Both the position numbers and the translations under genes were made by a program. From Providencia rettgeri (GTDB lineage: Bacteria; Pseudomonadota; Gammaproteobacteria; Enterobacterales; Enterobacteriaceae), in NCBI RefSeq assembly GCF_013255915.1, contig NZ_CP053896.1, positions 2,356,001 to 2,420,000 of the forward strand: a stretch of DNA of 64,000 bases, written 5' to 3'. Below are positions 47,185 to 57,804 of this stretch, one piece after another (positions within the stretch are counted from its first letter, which is position 1; every line of letters starts with the position of its first letter). The notes beneath the pieces were generated by a model that did no database searches, was not told the DNA's origin, and saw only the letters and a program-made list of their open reading frames with translations.

Positions 47185-47310
47185 TACGCGTCATATTTCA
47201 AGCTGTGGCGTTGTTAGCTGCGCTTGCTAACCCTAGTCACATACTTATGTATGCTCCTAGGGCTTAGCGCCGCTTGCTGCCTAGCCACAACTTGAACTAT
47301 TTAGCGTATT
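47183..47310. repeat. Enterobacterial-type intergenic palindromic repeat, complete copy
   Basis: The 128 bp element is bounded by AATACGC and its complement GCGTATT, with a second inverted pair just inside (TTTCAAGCTGTGGC with GCCACAACTTGAA). The centre contains CATACTTATGTATG followed by CTCCTAGGG. The layout resembles a family of intergenic repeats seen in Serratia, Photorhabdus and related genera. It would fold into a long hairpin in RNA. Confidence 0.75.
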
Positions 47311-47388
47311 GTATTGATTATAAAGTAGTTTAAAAGACAGTATTGCATTGATTAGAATATGATTTAAACAGCAGAATTGTTATCTGGA

Positions 47389-47455
47389 CTTACTAATGTT
47401 AATTACATACTGATGTATGCTCCTAGGGCTCAGCGCCGCTTAATGCCTAGTCATA
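47389..47455. repeat. Partial second copy of the palindromic repeat
   Basis: The segment TACATACTGATGTATGC followed by TCCTAGGGCTCAGCGCCGCT matches the central part of the upstream element with few changes, but the outer inverted arms are missing. It looks like a decayed tandem copy. Confidence 0.7.
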
Positions 47456-47491
47456 AAAAGAAGGCTCACGCTAAATTTCGAGCCTTCTTTT
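47456..47491 (-). terminator. pepO terminator
   Basis: AAAGAAGGCTC and GAGCCTTCTTT are exact complements around 12 bases, 13 bases beyond the peptidase stop, with T at the minus-strand exit. Confidence 0.85.
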
Positions 47492-47503
47492 GTCATTGAT
47501 AAA

Positions 47504-49537
47504 TTACCAAATACGAATACGCTGTTCTGGTGCCAAATACAGGGCGTTATTTTTATCAACACCGAATGTTTCGTACCAGTCATCAATATTGCGTACTACG
47601 CCATTTGCGCGAAATTGGTTAGGGCTATGAGGGTCCGTCATAATCTTATTACGTTCAGATTCTTTATTTGACAGCTCTTGCCACGTGCGTGCCCAAGCAA
47701 TGAAGAAACGCTGTAACCCAGTTGTTCCGTCAATAATTGGAGCCTCACCATTTGGGTAATTTTCTTTGGCAAATTGCTTATAAGCACTTAAGGCGATATT
47801 TAACCCACCGAGGTCACCAATATTCTCCCCTAATGTAAGCTCACCGTTCACCTTTAAGCCATCAACAGTAAAGCCGTTATATTGTTCAACAAGCTTAGCG
47901 GTTTTCTCTTTGAAGTGGGTTTTAGCGCTCTCACTCCACCAATTACGTAACTGCCCGGTTCCGTCATATAAACTGCCTTGGTCGTCAAAACCATGGCCCA
48001 TTTCGTGGCCGATGACTGCACCTATTGCGCCATAGTTATAGGCTGGGTCAACATTAGGGTCAAAGAACGGTGCTTGTAAAATTGCAGCAGGGAACACAAT
48101 TTCATTTTGAACAGGGTTGAAATAGGCATTAACTGTTTGTGGCGTCATTCCCCATTCCCATTGACGAACAGGCTGACCAATTTTGCCAATCATATCATCA
48201 TATGACCAAGCTAAAACTTGCTTATAATTATCTAATAATGAATCGGGCTTGAGGTTAATCTCACTGAAATCATTCCATTGGTCTGGATAACCCACTTTAA
48301 CCGTGAATTGTTCCAATTTTTTAAGGGCTTCTTGACGAGTAGGCTCATCCATCCAGTCATTGACTTTTAAGCGTGAATTAAATGTTCCTCTCACATAACT
48401 AACCAAATCTTTAATTTTTTCTTTAGCTTGAGGGTCGAAATATTGTTCGACGTAAATTTGCCCTAATGGCTCGCCTTGGAGTGAGTTAACGGTTTGCAAA
48501 GCGCGCTCTTGGCGGGTGCGTTGCTTCTCAATACCATTGAGTTTTTTCGAGTAAAAATCAAACTGTGCATCTGCGATGGTTTGGTTTAAATAACGTGCGT
48601 GCTCACTAATATACTGAAAGGTTAAGTAATCTTTTAATGTCGAAACTGGGGTATCTGCAAAAATCTTTGCAGTTTGTTCAACTGCGCTGTCCGTTTCAAC
48701 GACCACTTTCGCAAGTTGCTTATCAGTTAACTTGCGGCTAGTAATAAAGCTATCCCAATCAAAACCTTGGGTATGGTTTTTCATTTCAGTTAAGGTCATT
48801 GCATGGTAATTTTTGATAGTGTCACGGCGGGCCTCAGGGCTCCAATGTACAGTTGCAATCGCTTTTTCTAAATCAAAAATTTTCTGTGCTTTTTGTGTGA
48901 CATCTTTTTCACCGGCTAGCTCTAACATGGTAGCGATATAAGCGATATAACTTTTTCGAATATCTTCCATTTGCGGTGTGTTATCGAGGTAATAAGTCCG
49001 ATTAGGTAGCCCTAAGCCACCTTGGCCGATATAAAGCACATAGGTATCCGGTGCTTTAGCATCTAAGTCTACCCAATAAGAAATCAATGATTTGTAGTCG
49101 GGTTGGGTCATTAACTGGCTAATATCACTATGGCTTTTAGCTTTCTTAATGGCATCTAAATCGGATTTTATTGGGGTAATTCCTGCCTGCTCGATAGCCG
49201 TTTCATTCAGGTAACTAAGATATAAATTTCGAATATTTCGTTGATTATGCGTAAGTTTGTTTTCGGGGATCTGCTGTAGCTGGTCAATTATCGATTGAAT
49301 TTGTTTTTCTGTATTTAAGTATAATTCTACAAAAGAGTTAATACGTGGCATACCGGTAGGGATTTGCGCTTTATTTACCCAATCTTCATTCACATAACGG
49401 TAAAAATCATTGCCGGGTTCAATCGTGTCAGACAAAACAATTTTTTGTTGTCCATAACTAACTTCTTTTGCCAATAGTGACGGGGCAAAAGAAATAGTCG
49501 ACATACCAATAATTAAAGCCAAAACATTTAAACGCAT
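47504..49537 (-). CDS. pepO: Secreted M13-family zinc metallopeptidase (neprilysin/PepO-like)
   Basis: This 677-residue M13 peptidase carries a signal peptide (MRLNVLALIIGMSTISFAPS, cleavage near LLA-KEV), an N-terminal M13 region with NDFYRYVNEDWVNKAQIP near residue 42, and the zinc-binding catalytic block VIGHEMGHGFDDQG near 510 with the third ligand in GENIGDLGGL near 570. NAYFNPVQNEIVFPAAILQ is the substrate-binding strand typical of the family, and it ends in a tryptophan (RIRIW). It should cleave short peptides in the periplasm. ATG at 49537 follows AGAGGTGG. It shares an accessory position with sodC between topA and cysB. Confidence 0.9.
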   Translation of the reverse strand: MRLNVLALIIGMSTISFAPSLLAKEVSYGQQKIVLSDTIEPGNDFYRYVNEDWVNKAQIPTGMPRINSFVELYLNTEKQIQSIIDQLQQIPENKLTHNQRNIRNLYLSYLNETAIEQAGITPIKSDLDAIKKAKSHSDISQLMTQPDYKSLISYWVDLDAKAPDTYVLYIGQGGLGLPNRTYYLDNTPQMEDIRKSYIAYIATMLELAGEKDVTQKAQKIFDLEKAIATVHWSPEARRDTIKNYHAMTLTEMKNHTQGFDWDSFITSRKLTDKQLAKVVVETDSAVEQTAKIFADTPVSTLKDYLTFQYISEHARYLNQTIADAQFDFYSKKLNGIEKQRTRQERALQTVNSLQGEPLGQIYVEQYFDPQAKEKIKDLVSYVRGTFNSRLKVNDWMDEPTRQEALKKLEQFTVKVGYPDQWNDFSEINLKPDSLLDNYKQVLAWSYDDMIGKIGQPVRQWEWGMTPQTVNAYFNPVQNEIVFPAAILQAPFFDPNVDPAYNYGAIGAVIGHEMGHGFDDQGSLYDGTGQLRNWWSESAKTHFKEKTAKLVEQYNGFTVDGLKVNGELTLGENIGDLGGLNIALSAYKQFAKENYPNGEAPIIDGTTGLQRFFIAWARTWQELSNKESERNKIMTDPHSPNQFRANGVVRNIDDWYETFGVDKNNALYLAPEQRIRIW

Positions 49538-50827
<1,290 letters not shown>

Positions 50828-50866
50828 TTTCTTTATATTTTTGCCTTGTCATAATTTGTAAGTAGG

Positions 50867-50896
50867 AACCCTAGTGATCGTATTTCTAGGGTTTTT
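50867..50896 (+). terminator. cysB terminator
   Basis: AACCCTAG and CTAGGGTT form an 8-bp stem around 11 bases, followed by a T-run, 39 bases after cysB. Confidence 0.82.
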
Positions 50897-51102
50897 ATTA
50901 TTACCGAGTTGGTGTACTTGGTTTTTTCCTGACTTATTTCCCTTCTTATCTTAAATTTCCTATTATTAATAGAGAAAAATTCAATATTTGGCACAAAATC
51001 TATAAATCAAATTTCTAGAGCAACAATGATTACAATTGGTTAACAAAAAATAATGGTGGTAAATACAAATATTGCCATAGCCATAAAAACCAAGGAGGAG
51101 TT

Positions 51103-53775
51103 ATGTCGTTGAGTCTAAAAACAACGAGTGCTTCGACACTCAATGTTGGAAACAAGCAGTATAATTACTTCAGTTTAGCGCTTGCTGAAAAAAAGCTCGG
51201 TGAGGGGACTAAATTACCTAAGTCATTAAAAGTTTTACTCGAAAATTTATTACGTCATATTGATGGCACCTCAGTTGTCGAACAAGATTTACAAGCAATA
51301 ATTGACTGGCAAAAAAACGCGCATGCAGATAGAGAAATTGCTTATCGCCCAGCGCGTGTTCTCATGCAAGACTTCACGGGTGTTCCTGCTGTTGTTGACC
51401 TTGCCGCTATGCGTGAAGCAGTTAAATCCCTTGGCGGCAATGTTGAGCAAGTAAACCCGTTGTCACCTGTTGATTTAGTGATTGACCACTCAGTGATGGT
51501 TGATGAGTTTGCAACCGAATCAGCATTTGGCGATAACGTTGAAATTGAAATGGCGCGTAACCATGAACGTTATTTATTTTTACGTTGGGGCCAAAAAGCA
51601 TTTAATCGTTTTCAAGTGGTGCCGCCGGGTACCGGTATCTGTCACCAAGTTAATTTAGAATACCTTGGCAAGGCAGTATGGTATGAAGAAATTGACGGTA
51701 AATTATATGCTTATCCCGATACTTTAGTGGGTACGGACTCTCATACGACGATGATCAATGGGTTAGGTGTGTTAGGTTGGGGTGTCGGTGGTATTGAAGC
51801 TGAAGCCGCGATGTTAGGCCAACCGGTTTCAATGCTGATCCCTGATGTTGTTGGTTTTAAATTAACAGGGAAATTATCCGAAGGGATAACGGCAACCGAC
51901 CTTGTATTGACGGTAACACAAATGCTACGTCAACATGGTGTTGTGGGTAAATTTGTTGAATTTTATGGTGATGGCCTAGCGGATTTACCATTAGCAGACC
52001 GAGCAACGATTGCGAATATGTCACCAGAATATGGCGCAACTTGTGGTTTTTTCCCTGTTGATGAAGTGACGCTATCTTATATGCGTTTAACTGGGCGCAG
52101 TGATGATGAAATTGCGCTGGTGGAAGCTTATAGCAAAGAACAGGGTTTGTGGCGTTATGCAGGTGATGAACCTATTTTTACCAGTACACTTGAGTTAGAC
52201 ATGTCGACGGTTGAATCCAGCTTAGCAGGCCCTAAACGTCCGCAAGATAGAGTTGAACTCAGCCAAGTACCAAAAGCATTTCGCGGTGCAGTAGAGTTAG
52301 AAGTTAATAAAAAAATTCAATCGAGCTATCCTTCTGTTAAATATCAAAATAAAACTTTTGAGTTAACCGATGGTGCAGTCGTTATTGCGGCAATTACATC
52401 TTGTACGAATACGTCGAACCCAAGTGTATTAATGGCCGCAGGACTATTAGCGAAAAAAGCCGTTGAAAAAGGGTTAGTCCGTCAGCCATGGGTTAAATCA
52501 TCATTGGCACCGGGTTCAAAAGTTGTCACTGATTATCTTGCTGTCGCGGGTTTAACGCCTTATTTAGATAAGCTCGGATTCAATCTTGTCGGATATGGAT
52601 GCACAACCTGTATTGGTAACTCAGGCCCATTACCAGAACCAATAGAAGAGGCGATTAAACAAGCGGATCTTACCGTTGGCGCTGTGTTATCGGGTAACCG
52701 TAACTTTGAAGGGCGAATTCATCCATTGGTGAAAACCAACTGGTTAGCATCACCGCCACTTGTTGTTGCATATGCTCTGGCGGGTAACATGAATATCAAC
52801 TTGAAAACCGATCCTATCGGTGTCGATAAATCAGGTAACGATGTTTATTTGAAAGATATTTGGCCATCGAGTGCTGAAATTGCCCAAGCTGTACAGCAAG
52901 TTAAAACAGACATGTTCCGCAAAGAATATAATGCGGTCTTTGAAGGTGATGACGCTTGGAGAGCATTGAAAGTTGAAAGCTCTTCAACTTATCACTGGCA
53001 AGAAGACTCAACTTATATTCGCCATCCACCTTTCTTTGAAGGTATGCAAGTTCAGCCAGCACCGGTCAAAGATATTCATGGTGCAAATATTTTAGCGATC
53101 CTCGGCGACTCGGTAACTACTGACCATATTTCTCCTGCAGGGAATATCAAAAAAGAGAGTCCAGCGGGGCGTTATCTGCAAGAACACGGCGTTGCTGTTG
53201 CAGATTTCAACTCTTATGGCTCGCGTCGTGGTAACCATGAAGTGATGATGCGAGGAACATTTGCAAATATTCGTATTCGCAATGAAATGGTGCCAGGTGT
53301 AGAGGGGGGATATACCTTACATATACCGACAGGCAAACAAATGGCGATTTATGATGCGGCAATGCAGTATCAACAAGAAAATCGCCCATTAGCTATAATC
53401 GCCGGTAAAGAATATGGTTCAGGTTCTAGCCGAGATTGGGCAGCTAAAGGCACGAATTTATTAGGAGTAAGGGTCGTTATTGCTGAATCATACGAGCGTA
53501 TTCACCGTTCTAACTTGATTGGTATGGGGGTTATACCTTTAGAATTTAAAGATGGGGTATCCCGTAAAACTCTCGGGCTAAAAGGTGATGAACGCATTGA
53601 TGTTACAGGGCTGCAGTCAATTACTCCAGGGCAGGATATCAGGGTGAAAATCACGTATGGCAATGGGGATATAAAAGAAGTTATAACCCGCTGTCGTATT
53701 GATACCGCAACGGAGATGGATTATTACCGTCACGGTGGTATTTTGCATTATGTGATAAGGCAGATGCTACATTAA
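51103..53775 (+). CDS. acnA: AcnA, aconitate hydratase A
   Basis: This 890-residue aconitase interconverts citrate and isocitrate through a 4Fe-4S cluster. Cluster cysteines are in SCTNTSNPS near residue 435 and [14 protein letters not shown] near 500; the swivel domain has [13 protein letters not shown] near 668 and [15 protein letters not shown] near 770. Length is within one residue of E. coli AcnA, the stress and stationary-phase isozyme that also acts as an mRNA-binding apoprotein. ATG at 51103 follows AAGGAGGAG, a very strong ribosome site. In E. coli ribA and pgpB follow; here an unknown gene and hemB intervene. Confidence 0.97.
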   Translation: MSLSLKTTSASTLNVGNKQYNYFSLALAEKKLGEGTKLPKSLKVLLENLLRHIDGTSVVEQDLQAIIDWQKNAHADREIAYRPARVLMQDFTGVPAVVDLAAMREAVKSLGGNVEQVNPLSPVDLVIDHSVMVDEFATESAFGDNVEIEMARNHERYLFLRWGQKAFNRFQVVPPGTGICHQVNLEYLGKAVWYEEIDGKLYAYPDTLVGTDSHTTMINGLGVLGWGVGGIEAEAAMLGQPVSMLIPDVVGFKLTGKLSEGITATDLVLTVTQMLRQHGVVGKFVEFYGDGLADLPLADRATIANMSPEYGATCGFFPVDEVTLSYMRLTGRSDDEIALVEAYSKEQGLWRYAGDEPIFTSTLELDMSTVESSLAGPKRPQDRVELSQVPKAFRGAVELEVNKKIQSSYPSVKYQNKTFELTDGAVVIAAITSCTNTSNPSVLMAAGLLAKKAVEKGLVRQPWVKSSLAPGSKVVTDYLAVAGLTPYLDKLGFNLVGYGCTTCIGNSGPLPEPIEEAIKQADLTVGAVLSGNRNFEGRIHPLVKTNWLASPPLVVAYALAGNMNINLKTDPIGVDKSGNDVYLKDIWPSSAEIAQAVQQVKTDMFRKEYNAVFEGDDAWRALKVESSSTYHWQEDSTYIRHPPFFEGMQVQPAPVKDIHGANILAILGDSVTTDHISPAGNIKKESPAGRYLQEHGVAVADFNSYGSRRGNHEVMMRGTFANIRIRNEMVPGVEGGYTLHIPTGKQMAIYDAAMQYQQENRPLAIIAGKEYGSGSSRDWAAKGTNLLGVRVVIAESYERIHRSNLIGMGVIPLEFKDGVSRKTLGLKGDERIDVTGLQSITPGQDIRVKITYGNGDIKEVITRCRIDTATEMDYYRHGGILHYVIRQMLH

Positions 53776-54081
53776 TCATTATTAATCATTAAATTATGAC
53801 ACTTCAACGCCTGTAAGATTGTATCCTACGGGCGTTTTTATTTTTTAATATTTAATCTTATTTATCAATCTTGTTTTTTCTCAATATTTTTGATGGCAAT
53901 CTACGTTATGGTGTTAAATAGACGGTAAATTAAAGGAGAAAATAGTCGCAACTAGGCTAAATGAAAATAGGGTGAAGTTCGCCATAAATAAGTTTCTTTG
54001 TGCAAAATAATTGAATGTAATAGCTTTAGCATGGGGCACCATGTGACTGAGCTTATCGAAAACACTATTAAGGAAATGAGT
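53776..54081 (+). promoter_or_regulatory. acnA downstream region
   Basis: This 306 bp region contains the acnA terminator and the probable promoter of the following unknown gene. The direct repeat ATTAATCATT stands twice immediately after acnA. Nothing else was recognised. Confidence 0.5.
53806..53839 (+). terminator. acnA terminator
   Basis: AACGCC and GTA pair with TAC and GGCGTT with one bulge on each side, followed by five T. It begins 31 bases after acnA. Confidence 0.8.
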
Positions 54082-54525
54082 ATGGCAGATATCAATGAAA
54101 CCGATTTCTATAAAGGGGCATTGTGGGCAGCAGATATCTTATTAACCACATCCCATTTTGATGGTGCGAACGAAGAGGTTCGTGACATTTTGGAGCACAT
54201 ACCTAACTTATATTCTATTGTGATGAGAACACCTGAAACGGAAGTCCATGATTTGCGTTTATATGCAGACAAAGAATTTCCACTCGGCTTAAATGCAGAT
54301 TATACCGCCATTACCATTGCGCCATTACAAGACTACTTTGATATTCTGCCGATGCCCGATCAAAACCCTGAAAGTATTACGGTTGAAGTTGATTACTGGG
54401 GAGTGGTCGCAACAACATCTGCGGGTAAACAAGATTTATTGATTGCTGGTTTGGCAACGGCAGAGCAAGCACAGCATTATGCGCAAACACTAACTCAACA
54501 ACTTGAATTGCAAAGAGCAAAATAG
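54082..54525 (+). CDS. Unrecognised small acidic protein
   Basis: This 147-residue soluble protein is acidic and has no signal peptide, membrane segment or motif that I recognise. Visible features are ETDFYKGALWAADILLTTS near residue 5, a Glu/Asp-rich helix HFDGANEEVRDILEHIP, a Pro-rich centre with DILPMPDQNPESITVEVDYW and a Gln-rich helical C-terminus. ATG at 54082 was chosen because AGGA lies 7 bases upstream; another ATG six bases earlier is too close to that site, and longer frames to 53998 begin with TTG or lack a ribosome site. It stands alone between acnA and hemB with a terminator on each side, so it is a single-gene unit. E. coli has no gene here. Confidence 0.65.
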   Translation: MADINETDFYKGALWAADILLTTSHFDGANEEVRDILEHIPNLYSIVMRTPETEVHDLRLYADKEFPLGLNADYTAITIAPLQDYFDILPMPDQNPESITVEVDYWGVVATTSAGKQDLLIAGLATAEQAQHYAQTLTQQLELQRAK

Positions 54526-54578
54526 CCATTTGGTTGTTAATTGGTCGATTTAAGTATTATTATTCAACAAAAATGACA

Positions 54579-54619
54579 AAAACCCGCACCGCTGTAATTA
54601 TATACAGTGGTGCGGGTTT
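54579..54619. terminator. Bidirectional terminator before hemB
   Basis: AAACCCGCACC plus CTGTA pair with TACAG plus GGTGCGGGTTT, a long GC-rich stem with one mismatch, between the convergent unknown gene and hemB. Confidence 0.88.
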
Positions 54620-54635
54620 CTTTAACTGAATGAGA

Positions 54636-55613
54636 TTATAGCGCGTTGGCTTCGGCTAATTGTAAAGCAAAATAAGTGAAAATAAGATCAGCACCTGCGC
54701 GTTTGATTGACCCCAGTGTTTCAAGAGCCACACGAGTTTCATCAATTGCACCCGCTTGAGCAGCAAATTTAATTTGTGCATATTCGCCACTGACTTGATA
54801 AGCACCGATAGGTAATTGAGTATGCTCGCGTAAATCACGAATAATATCCAAATAAGCCCCAGCAGGTTTAATCATTAGCGCGTCAGCACCTTCACGTTCA
54901 TCAATTAGTGATTCATGTAGTGCTTCACGGCGGTTCATTGGGTTCATCTGATAGGTTTTTCTATCCCCTTTAAGGCATGAACCCGCTGCATCTCGGAATG
55001 GGCCATACAGTGCTGAAGCAAATTTTGTGGAGTAAGACATAATGGCGGTGTCTGTAAAACCAGCTTCATCAAGTGCATGACGAATTGCGGCAACTTGGCC
55101 ATCCATTGCAGCAGATGGGGCAATAAAATCAGCACCTGCGCGTGCAGCGGCAACCGCTTGTAAACCTAGGTTATGGATGGTTGCATCGTTATCAACGATA
55201 TGGCCGTGCATGACACCACAGTGACCATGGGAAGTGTATTCACAAAAACAGGTGTCAGACATCACTATCATTTCAGGGACGGTTTCTTTACAGATACGTG
55301 ACATACGTGCCACTAAACCATTTTCTTGCCATGCATCACTACCATTATCATCAAGATGATGGGAAACCCCAAAGGTCATCACTGATTTTATTCCTGCATT
55401 TGCGATTCGCTCAATTTCATAAGCAAGGCGTTTTTCAGGAATACGCATAACACCCGGCATGCTGTTGATTGGCATATAGTCGTCGAGTTCTTCTTCAACA
55501 AAAATTGGCAAGCAAAGGTCATTAATAGAAAGGTGAGTTTCTTGGAATAAAGTGCGGAGTTTTTCAGTTTTACGCAATCTTCTCATGCGTTGAATGGAAT
55601 GCAGGTTGTTCAC
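54636..55613 (-). CDS. hemB: HemB, delta-aminolevulinic acid dehydratase (porphobilinogen synthase)
   Basis: This 325-residue TIM-barrel enzyme condenses two 5-aminolevulinate molecules into porphobilinogen for haem and cobalamin. The zinc cysteines lie in [15 protein letters not shown] near residue 118, and the two Schiff-base lysines are in [13 protein letters not shown] near 195 and [10 protein letters not shown] near 248. The start is GTG at 55613, five bases after AGGAG; an ATG 27 bases further has no ribosome site. Terminators flank both sides, so it is monocistronic. In E. coli hemB is at a distant locus. Confidence 0.95.
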   Translation of the reverse strand: MNNLHSIQRMRRLRKTEKLRTLFQETHLSINDLCLPIFVEEELDDYMPINSMPGVMRIPEKRLAYEIERIANAGIKSVMTFGVSHHLDDNGSDAWQENGLVARMSRICKETVPEMIVMSDTCFCEYTSHGHCGVMHGHIVDNDATIHNLGLQAVAAARAGADFIAPSAAMDGQVAAIRHALDEAGFTDTAIMSYSTKFASALYGPFRDAAGSCLKGDRKTYQMNPMNRREALHESLIDEREGADALMIKPAGAYLDIIRDLREHTQLPIGAYQVSGEYAQIKFAAQAGAIDETRVALETLGSIKRAGADLIFTYFALQLAEANAL

Positions 55614-55767
55614 AGTATCTCCTGGTAGTATGCGGAATAAACCTCAAAAACTCAGTTTATTCGTCAGGGTAATCAGATGGCTAACAGTATAAACCTTATG
55701 GAAAGAAAGTGAATATAGCCGTGGATAAATGGCACACTTTGAATGGTGATAATGAAATAGGAAAAAT

Positions 55768-55795
55768 AAAGGGAAGAGCAGAACACTCTTCCTTT
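55768..55795 (-). terminator. ribA terminator
   Basis: GGAAGAG and CTCTTCC form a 7-bp stem that is extended by A and T, eight bases after ribA on the minus strand, and is followed by T-rich sequence. Confidence 0.8.
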
Positions 55796-55802
55796 GCTGA
55801 GG

Positions 55803-56399
55803 TCATTGGTGCTTAAATAGCATATGGCCCATTTTTTCTGCTTTAACGTCAAGATAATGTTCATTACTTGGGTTTCGGCCAACGATCAACGGAACACGTT
55901 CTACCACGTTAATTCCAGCTTCACGCATAATATCGATTTTTCTCGGGTTATTCGTCAATAAGCGGACTTCATTTATCCCCAATAACTTATACATATCAGA
56001 GCATAAGGTAAAATCACGTTCATCCGCTTTAAAGCCTAACTTAATGTTAGCTTCAACCGTATCTAAGCCTTGATCTTGCAATGCATAAGCTCGGATTTTA
56101 TTCAGCAAGCCAATATTTCGGCCTTCTTGACGATGGTAAAGTAATACCCCTCGGCCTTCTTTACTAATCTGAGAGAGTGCGGCTTCTAATTGAAAACCAC
56201 AATCGCAACGTAGACTAAATAACGCATCTCCTGTTAAACATTCGGAGTGGATCCGGCTGAGTACCGGTTCATTTCCTGAGATATCGCCAAAAATTAACGC
56301 TACATGATCACGACCGGTTGCGATTTCTTCAAAACCCACCATCAAAAATTCACCAAAAGGTGTAGGAAGTTTTGCTTCGGCAACGCGTTTTAGCTGCAT
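55803..56399 (-). CDS. ribA: RibA, GTP cyclohydrolase II
   Basis: This 198-residue zinc enzyme opens GTP to start riboflavin synthesis. Zinc ligands are in [19 protein letters not shown] near residue 53, the active-site region is [19 protein letters not shown] near 90, and [15 protein letters not shown] is near the end. The start used, ATG at 56399 ([10 protein letters not shown]), matches E. coli; ATG at 56411 adds four residues and cannot be excluded, as neither has a strong ribosome site. It is divergent from pgpB, as in E. coli. Confidence 0.95.
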   Translation of the reverse strand: MQLKRVAEAKLPTPFGEFLMVGFEEIATGRDHVALIFGDISGNEPVLSRIHSECLTGDALFSLRCDCGFQLEAALSQISKEGRGVLLYHRQEGRNIGLLNKIRAYALQDQGLDTVEANIKLGFKADERDFTLCSDMYKLLGINEVRLLTNNPRKIDIMREAGINVVERVPLIVGRNPSNEHYLDVKAEKMGHMLFKHQ

Positions 56400-56612
56400 A
56401 TTTTCTTTCATTAGTTAAAGTAACTCTTGCTTAATTAATAACGTTTATCGATATAAAGTAGCTTAACTATAATACATCGATGCTATATGACGTTTAGCAT
56501 ATAGAAGTTGGTATTCTTTGCACACGACCAACGCTGTATTACTATAACAGAGTTAATAATAGGTGAATGGAATATTTGTATATTTAATAGAACTTTATTT
56601 GGAATACACTGA

Positions 56613-57335
56613 ATGAAAAAAACTGTTTTGGTCGTTTGTACTTTTGCATTGTTATTAATCATGCCACCCACGCTGATGATAGTTACAGGGTGGCATTGGT
56701 CACCAGAAACCCAGTTTAACTCAATGAAATGGATACTCTGGCTGACAGACACTGCGGGAGCACCTTATAGTATTTTAACGTCTCTGTTATTTCTTGGAGC
56801 TGTTGTATTTATCTTTCGTTCAGAAAAAAAACAGCGACTGAAAATATTGCTTGTTCTTGTTGGCATTGTATTACTGCAGCAAGGTTTGAAGACGGCATTA
56901 AAAAGTACGTTTAAAGAGCCTCGCCCTTATGTGGAATGGCTAGCAACCGAATATCAAATTCCTTCATCAGACTTTTATGCGTTAAAACGTATTGAACGAG
57001 CAAAATTAATTAAAGACACCGTCAAACAAGATGAATATATAGCGAAATGGCAGCGTAAACACTGGCAAGCAGAAACTGGATATTCTTTTCCTTCTGGTCA
57101 TATGTTATTTGCGGCTGGCTGGGCATTGTTTTTAATTGCGCTTTTTTGGCAACAACGTTTATACGCTTTATCGATAGGGCTCGCTATTTGGGCTGAGGGT
57201 ATTGCATTTAGTCGTATGTTGTTGGGCATGCATTGGCCTATTGATATAATTACTTCAGTGATCATCAGTGCGTGTTTTGCCTTATTTGGTTATTATATTT
57301 TGCGAGCATGGGGAATACTGAGTAAAACCGATTAA
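56613..57335 (+). CDS. pgpB: PgpB, phosphatidylglycerophosphatase B / undecaprenyl pyrophosphatase
   Basis: This 240-residue integral membrane protein has about six hydrophobic helices and the three PAP2 phosphatase motifs: KSTFKEPRP near residue 102, FPSGHM near 162 and SRMLLGMHWPIDI near 205, with the catalytic histidines in the last two. It dephosphorylates phosphatidylglycerophosphate, undecaprenyl pyrophosphate and related lipids in the inner membrane. ATG at 56613 has only a weak upstream GGA. Its order before lapA-lapB is the E. coli order. Confidence 0.93.
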   Translation: MKKTVLVVCTFALLLIMPPTLMIVTGWHWSPETQFNSMKWILWLTDTAGAPYSILTSLLFLGAVVFIFRSEKKQRLKILLVLVGIVLLQQGLKTALKSTFKEPRPYVEWLATEYQIPSSDFYALKRIERAKLIKDTVKQDEYIAKWQRKHWQAETGYSFPSGHMLFAAGWALFLIALFWQQRLYALSIGLAIWAEGIAFSRMLLGMHWPIDIITSVIISACFALFGYYILRAWGILSKTD

Positions 57336-57480
57336 TCTTTCATCAAGTTAACCATTATTAGGGGAGATCTGACTTAAATCTCTCATTGTATAAAATAAAT
57401 TGCTTTGTCTGAATGCGTTGGAAATGCTACCTTAACAGGTAGATATTATTGGATGAATAGAACTGATAACGGGAATAAAT

Positions 57481-57798
57481 GTGAAATATTTTCTGATTTT
57501 ATTACTAGCGGTCGCTTTTTTTATTATTTCGATTACGCTAGGTTCAAGCAATGATCAGGTTATTACATTTAACTACCTGATTGCAAAAGGGGATTTTTCA
57601 TTATCGACCCTTCTTGCATCACTTTTTGGTGTCGGTTTTGTGCTAGGTTGGCTAGTTTGTGCTGTGTTTTATTTACGAGTCATTGTTAGCCTGAAAAACG
57701 CACGTCGTAAAATTAGACGTTTAGAATCACAATTAGGTGCTGGAGAAAGTCATATTTCCGATTCAACCTCATTAGTGACGACTCAGAACAAGGAATAA
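57481..57798 (+). CDS. lapA: LapA (YciS), inner membrane partner of LapB
   Basis: This 105-residue protein has two membrane helices (about residues 2-20 and 42-65) followed by a basic coiled-coil segment (LKNARRKIRRLESQL). It matches E. coli LapA in length and the TLGSSNDQVITFNYL loop. With LapB it takes part in LPS assembly and LpxC control. The start is GTG at 57481 after GGGAA. The gene lies 6 bp from lapB. Confidence 0.93.
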   Translation: MKYFLILLLAVAFFIISITLGSSNDQVITFNYLIAKGDFSLSTLLASLFGVGFVLGWLVCAVFYLRVIVSLKNARRKIRRLESQLGAGESHISDSTSLVTTQNKE

Positions 57799-57804
57799 TC
57801 CTGT

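Larger units (their letters stand above)
47185..47503. other. sodC-pepO convergent intergenic region
   Basis: This 319 bp region is almost wholly filled by one complete palindromic repeat, a partial second copy and the pepO terminator. No gene is present. Confidence 0.7.
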
